The notes beneath the pieces are model-generated. The model saw nothing but the letters and a program-made list of their open reading frames with translations. It did not search any database and had not been told where the DNA came from. A stretch of 64,000 nucleotides of DNA from Pseudodesulfovibrio sp. (GTDB lineage Bacteria > Desulfobacterota > Desulfovibrionia > Desulfovibrionales > Desulfovibrionaceae), in contig JADGEX010000001.1 in NCBI GenBank assembly GCA_016744135.1, positions 569,029 through 633,028 of the forward strand. The letters are read 5' to 3'. A program made the position numbers and the translations under genes. Numbering within the stretch: position 1 is the first letter of the stretch; each line of letters opens with the position of its first letter. This document shows, piece after piece, positions 61,389 to 64,000 of this stretch.

Positions 61389-64000
61389 TTATGCGGGGAT
61401 GATGTTGACAACCGTATTGCAAAAAGCACCACTACCACCCACGGGGTCGGAAACGCAGACATCCTTGAGAACCGGGTCAACGGCCATAACGTGGTTGGGA
61501 CATAGACCGCCTGCGCGTCTGGAATCGCCCTTGACGATCTCGCCATCCACAGACACATCGTTGGAACCATATGCCCAATGACCGTAATGCCATGAGACGG
61601 CAACGACGCCGGGACGTACACCTTCCATAATCTGCACTTCACCAACAATGTCGACGACACGATTTTCACCGTCATCCAAGATGAGAACACCATCAGGGTT
61701 GTCTCGGGAGGTAAGGCGTACTTTCTGATTTTGCGTCAAACCAAGGTTATGCGCATCCGAGGTATGTATCCAAATACGGTTGTTTTTTTGCAGTCCGGGT
61801 GTTCCCCAATAGTTAGAGATGGTTCTGGACTGGCCGCCGAACGGTTCCTTGAAGGTAATCAGGTTGAAAGGATACTGTGGAGTCCTTTCCAGTAACTCGC
61901 CGGACGAATCGCGTTGGCCTTGTGCCGAAGGCACACCACTGAAGTACTTTCCGCTCAGACTATTCTTCTGATTTGCAACCTCTTCAACAAAGAAATGAAA
62001 CATCTTGCCCATCTTTTTGCGAAGAATCTTGCCCTTATAGTTGGAACCAAACTTGCCAAAACGTCCGCCGCGATTGAGAACATAGACGGTTCTACGCCAC
62101 TCTTCGTCAGAACTAAGAGCCTCTCTCCATCGTTTAGGATCGAAGACGGATTTTGGAAGATGACGACGCGCTTCCATAAAGATGCGCATTTCTTCTTCAT
62201 CAGCCTCGGGGACAGGCTCACCGAGGCTGTCTCCCCATGCAAGGTTTGCAATAGCACGGAGATACCAATCTTCTGGAACGGCAAAACGTTTCCCTGCACC
62301 AAATCCATCTTTACCAAAGCCGGGCAGATTCAATTTATTTGCCACAGCAAGGATGAATGCTTCCATGCTAATAGGCATTTCGTGTCCACCGACCAGAACT
62401 TCTTCAGTAAGCGGAGCTCCTGCAGGCTGACGAACCTTACTGGCTTTCGTCGGTACATCTGGAGTAACGTGTGGAGTTCCCCAACGTTCAAGGTACGTCA
62501 GATCGGGAAGGATATAATCCGCATACATACTGGTTTCGCCAATGACGATGTCAGAAGCTATGAACAACGGAATCTTTTTCGGATCTTTCAGCGTATTAAT
62601 TACATGCTGGTTACCACCGGGAGTGGAAAAAGCCGGAGTCCCCTTGTGTAAAAACAAGATTTTTCCGGGGTACGGATAGCCCTGAGCAAAAGAGGGAATA
62701 ATCTCCTGATAGACGTTTCCGGTAAATGGGAACCAAGGACGAGCGGCCGGGTAGCCATTATCTTTGAAGAGACTACAGTCCTCATACCGCATGCCTTCAC
62801 GAGTAAGCTTGGGACCAAAGGTCTTGTGCGGTGCCGGATGCATCTTTTTGAAGGTGTAGGGAGTTGCTTTTTTACCGCCGAATTCATGCCAATGGCTTCC
62901 ACCGTTGATCAGGCCGCCGACGTAGTCCGCGTTACCGATGAGCATATTCAAAGCAACGATGCAACAGCCAGAGTAATAACCGTCAGAACTCTGTACAGGG
63001 CCACGATAAAAATCAATGGCCGCCCGCTTACCATGAGAGGTAAACTCGTTTGCCACGTTTGCAATGGTTTTAGGATCTACGCCACAACGCTCCGCCATTT
63101 TCGCGAAAGGCATTGCAAAGGCTTCCTGAGTCAGCAAAGCAAAAGCACTCTTAACCTGATTCTCGCCTACTGTGGTTTCCACCAGTAGATCACCCTCCAC
63201 CGGGACAGTATCATCCTGCGGATCGACGGCAATAAACTGACCGTTACGAGACACTACTTTTTGATCAGCGTTGCCAACACCAACTTCGTCGGCACGGACA
63301 TATTTCATCGCGTGACCATCGACAATCTTCACCAAGAGAGTCGCATCACTCCATGTTGGCTCACCATCAGCCTTGGCTGCAGCCTTGTTGGAATTTTCCA
63401 GATATCTCTTGTCGTAACGTTCGTTTTCCAAAATCCAACGAATCATCGCCAGAGCAAGCGTGGAATTTTCTTCGGGTTTAACAGGCAACCACCAGTCGGC
63501 CAAACCTGCGTCATTGGAAAGACGTGGGTCGACAACAGCCGTCTTCATACCACGATCAACTTTGCCCTCAGTAACCTTCTGAGCCATGCTGGTCATGCCG
63601 AAATTGGCACTGAATGCACCTGTTCCCCAAAAGAGAACAAACTCGCTGTTGGCGAGATCCGCTTTCATGTGGTGCGTGGCGTGACCGGTCATTTCAGAAT
63701 ATGCGATGTGATGGGATTGTTCACAAATGGTCGTATGTTCAAAAACGTTTTTTGAACCAAGGCCCATGTTCGTGAACCACTTCATGAGTTCCTTACGACC
63801 ATGCTCAATGCGTCCTGCCATGAACACGAAGCCATTGTTTTTTGGACCAAGGTCCGGGTGATTTGGATCCATGAGCGTGTCCAAATAATCGCTATACTTG
63901 GCTTTGAAATCACCGAGTTCCATTTCCTCTTTCGCTACCAGCTTGGCATCCTTGGCCATGCTTTTCCCGACTTTCTGATCACGAAGAGCATAGACTTCGT
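61389..64000 (-). CDS. ttrA: Molybdopterin oxidoreductase, tetrathionate-reductase-like catalytic subunit, 5' end beyond window
   Basis: At least 869 codons; the frame stays open to the window edge. An in-frame ATG at 63959 exists but starting there would remove the N-terminal Fe-S/pterin region, and the upstream codons (VYALRDQKVGKS) are in frame, so the gene is taken as truncated by the window. Visible: CEQSHHIAYSEMTG with a Cys that may ligate Mo/W, VLFWGTGAFSANFG, VDPRLSNDAGLADWWLPVKP, and the C-terminal pterin-binding SWHYGHWAYGS...GLCPNHVMAVDP. It resembles TtrA and related sulfur-oxyanion reductases. The downstream secreted rhodanese fits sulfur chemistry. The TtrA assignment within the family is tentative. 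Confidence 0.85.
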   Translation of the reverse strand, partial: EVYALRDQKVGKSMAKDAKLVAKEEMELGDFKAKYSDYLDTLMDPNHPDLGPKNNGFVFMAGRIEHGRKELMKWFTNMGLGSKNVFEHTTICEQSHHIAYSEMTGHATHHMKADLANSEFVLFWGTGAFSANFGMTSMAQKVTEGKVDRGMKTAVVDPRLSNDAGLADWWLPVKPEENSTLALAMIRWILENERYDKRYLENSNKAAAKADGEPTWSDATLLVKIVDGHAMKYVRADEVGVGNADQKVVSRNGQFIAVDPQDDTVPVEGDLLVETTVGENQVKSAFALLTQEAFAMPFAKMAERCGVDPKTIANVANEFTSHGKRAAIDFYRGPVQSSDGYYSGCCIVALNMLIGNADYVGGLINGGSHWHEFGGKKATPYTFKKMHPAPHKTFGPKLTREGMRYEDCSLFKDNGYPAARPWFPFTGNVYQEIIPSFAQGYPYPGKILFLHKGTPAFSTPGGNQHVINTLKDPKKIPLFIASDIVIGETSMYADYILPDLTYLERWGTPHVTPDVPTKASKVRQPAGAPLTEEVLVGGHEMPISMEAFILAVANKLNLPGFGKDGFGAGKRFAVPEDWYLRAIANLAWGDSLGEPVPEADEEEMRIFMEARRHLPKSVFDPKRWREALSSDEEWRRTVYVLNRGGRFGKFGSNYKGKILRKKMGKMFHFFVEEVANQKNSLSGKYFSGVPSAQGQRDSSGELLERTPQYPFNLITFKEPFGGQSRTISNYWGTPGLQKNNRIWIHTSDAHNLGLTQNQKVRLTSRDNPDGVLILDDGENRVVDIVGEVQIMEGVRPGVVAVSWHYGHWAYGSNDVSVDGEIVKGDSRRAGGLCPNHVMAVDPVLKDVCVSDPVGGSGAFCNTVVNIIPA

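Noticed and set aside
61389..63959. ATG at 63959 as the true start of the molybdopterin enzyme
   Set aside because: The family needs an N-terminal Fe-S/pterin segment and the frame is open to the window edge, so the gene is truncated by the window.

Overview
The window reads as a chromosomal segment of a sulfate-reducing bacterium of the Desulfovibrio/Pseudodesulfovibrio type. This rests on gene content: a tungsten aldehyde:ferredoxin oxidoreductase next to a complete TupABC tungstate importer, a DUF1614 membrane protein, a tetrathionate-reductase-like molybdopterin enzyme with a rhodanese beside it, and a chemoreceptor with a C-terminal GFEKF tail. No species name can be given from sequence alone. 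Coding is dense, both strands are used, and no phage, insertion sequence or CRISPR array was found.

Layout. 1-5148 (minus) is one uninterrupted, edge-truncated reading frame of 1716 codons: a PUFA/polyketide-synthase-like megaenzyme with two nitronate-monooxygenase-like domains (the second PfaD-like), a ketosynthase, an acyltransferase and tandem carrier domains with an unusual RSS motif. 5705-7936 holds two glycosyltransferases. 8246-15463 is a tungsten module: an orphan protein divergent from aor, then aor, a MoaD-like sulfur carrier, a MoeB/ThiF-like activator, a ModE-type HTH protein, tupABC and a MobB fused to a four-cysteine Fe-S domain. 15467-17912 carries trmL and rmlB/rmlD. 17921-20635 is a SulP transporter with zinc ribbons, STAS and cNMP-binding domains. 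20909-28391 has a glycosyltransferase, ilvE-like, asd, metF, mutT, an ABC-F ATPase, a GIY-YIG protein and two small membrane/coiled-coil proteins. 28443-34415 is leuACDB plus pssA and psd. 34562-38958 holds a DMT permease, an HBM chemoreceptor and an orphan methyltransferase-like protein.

39161-39584 is a tRNA array on the minus strand (Gly-Cys-Gly and then Gly), built from duplicated promoter/tRNA/terminator units. 39810-47876 holds dksA, an NFACT/RqcH protein, a hemerythrin-PAS sensor, a lysozyme-like protein, mutY with a nearly intact Nudix box, and an 885-residue protein of unknown function with a retroviral-type CCHC zinc knuckle, TPR-like repeats and two C-terminal membrane helices. 47938-55400 covers two divergent glycosyltransferases, a lytic transglycosylase, a zinc-ribbon mini-protein, tolC, an extended MogA-like protein, a DUF1614 protein, rmlA and a 47-residue membrane protein. 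55596-60301 carries a PilZ protein, an rdgC-like operon that ends in an SGNH hydrolase and a YcaO protein, and tRNA-Leu. 60838-64000 is a secreted rhodanese behind the truncated molybdopterin oxidoreductase.

Together the genes describe an anaerobe that invests in W/Mo enzymes (uptake, sulfur carrier, cofactor maturation, two pterin enzymes), in envelope polysaccharide (dTDP-rhamnose genes, five glycosyltransferases), and in sensing. The items most worth follow-up are the edge-truncated megasynthase with non-canonical carrier domains, the zinc-knuckle membrane protein, the SulP multi-domain fusion and the MobB-FeS fusion. Coordinates and motif positions were read by hand. Family assignments rest on recognised motifs, not on database searches.
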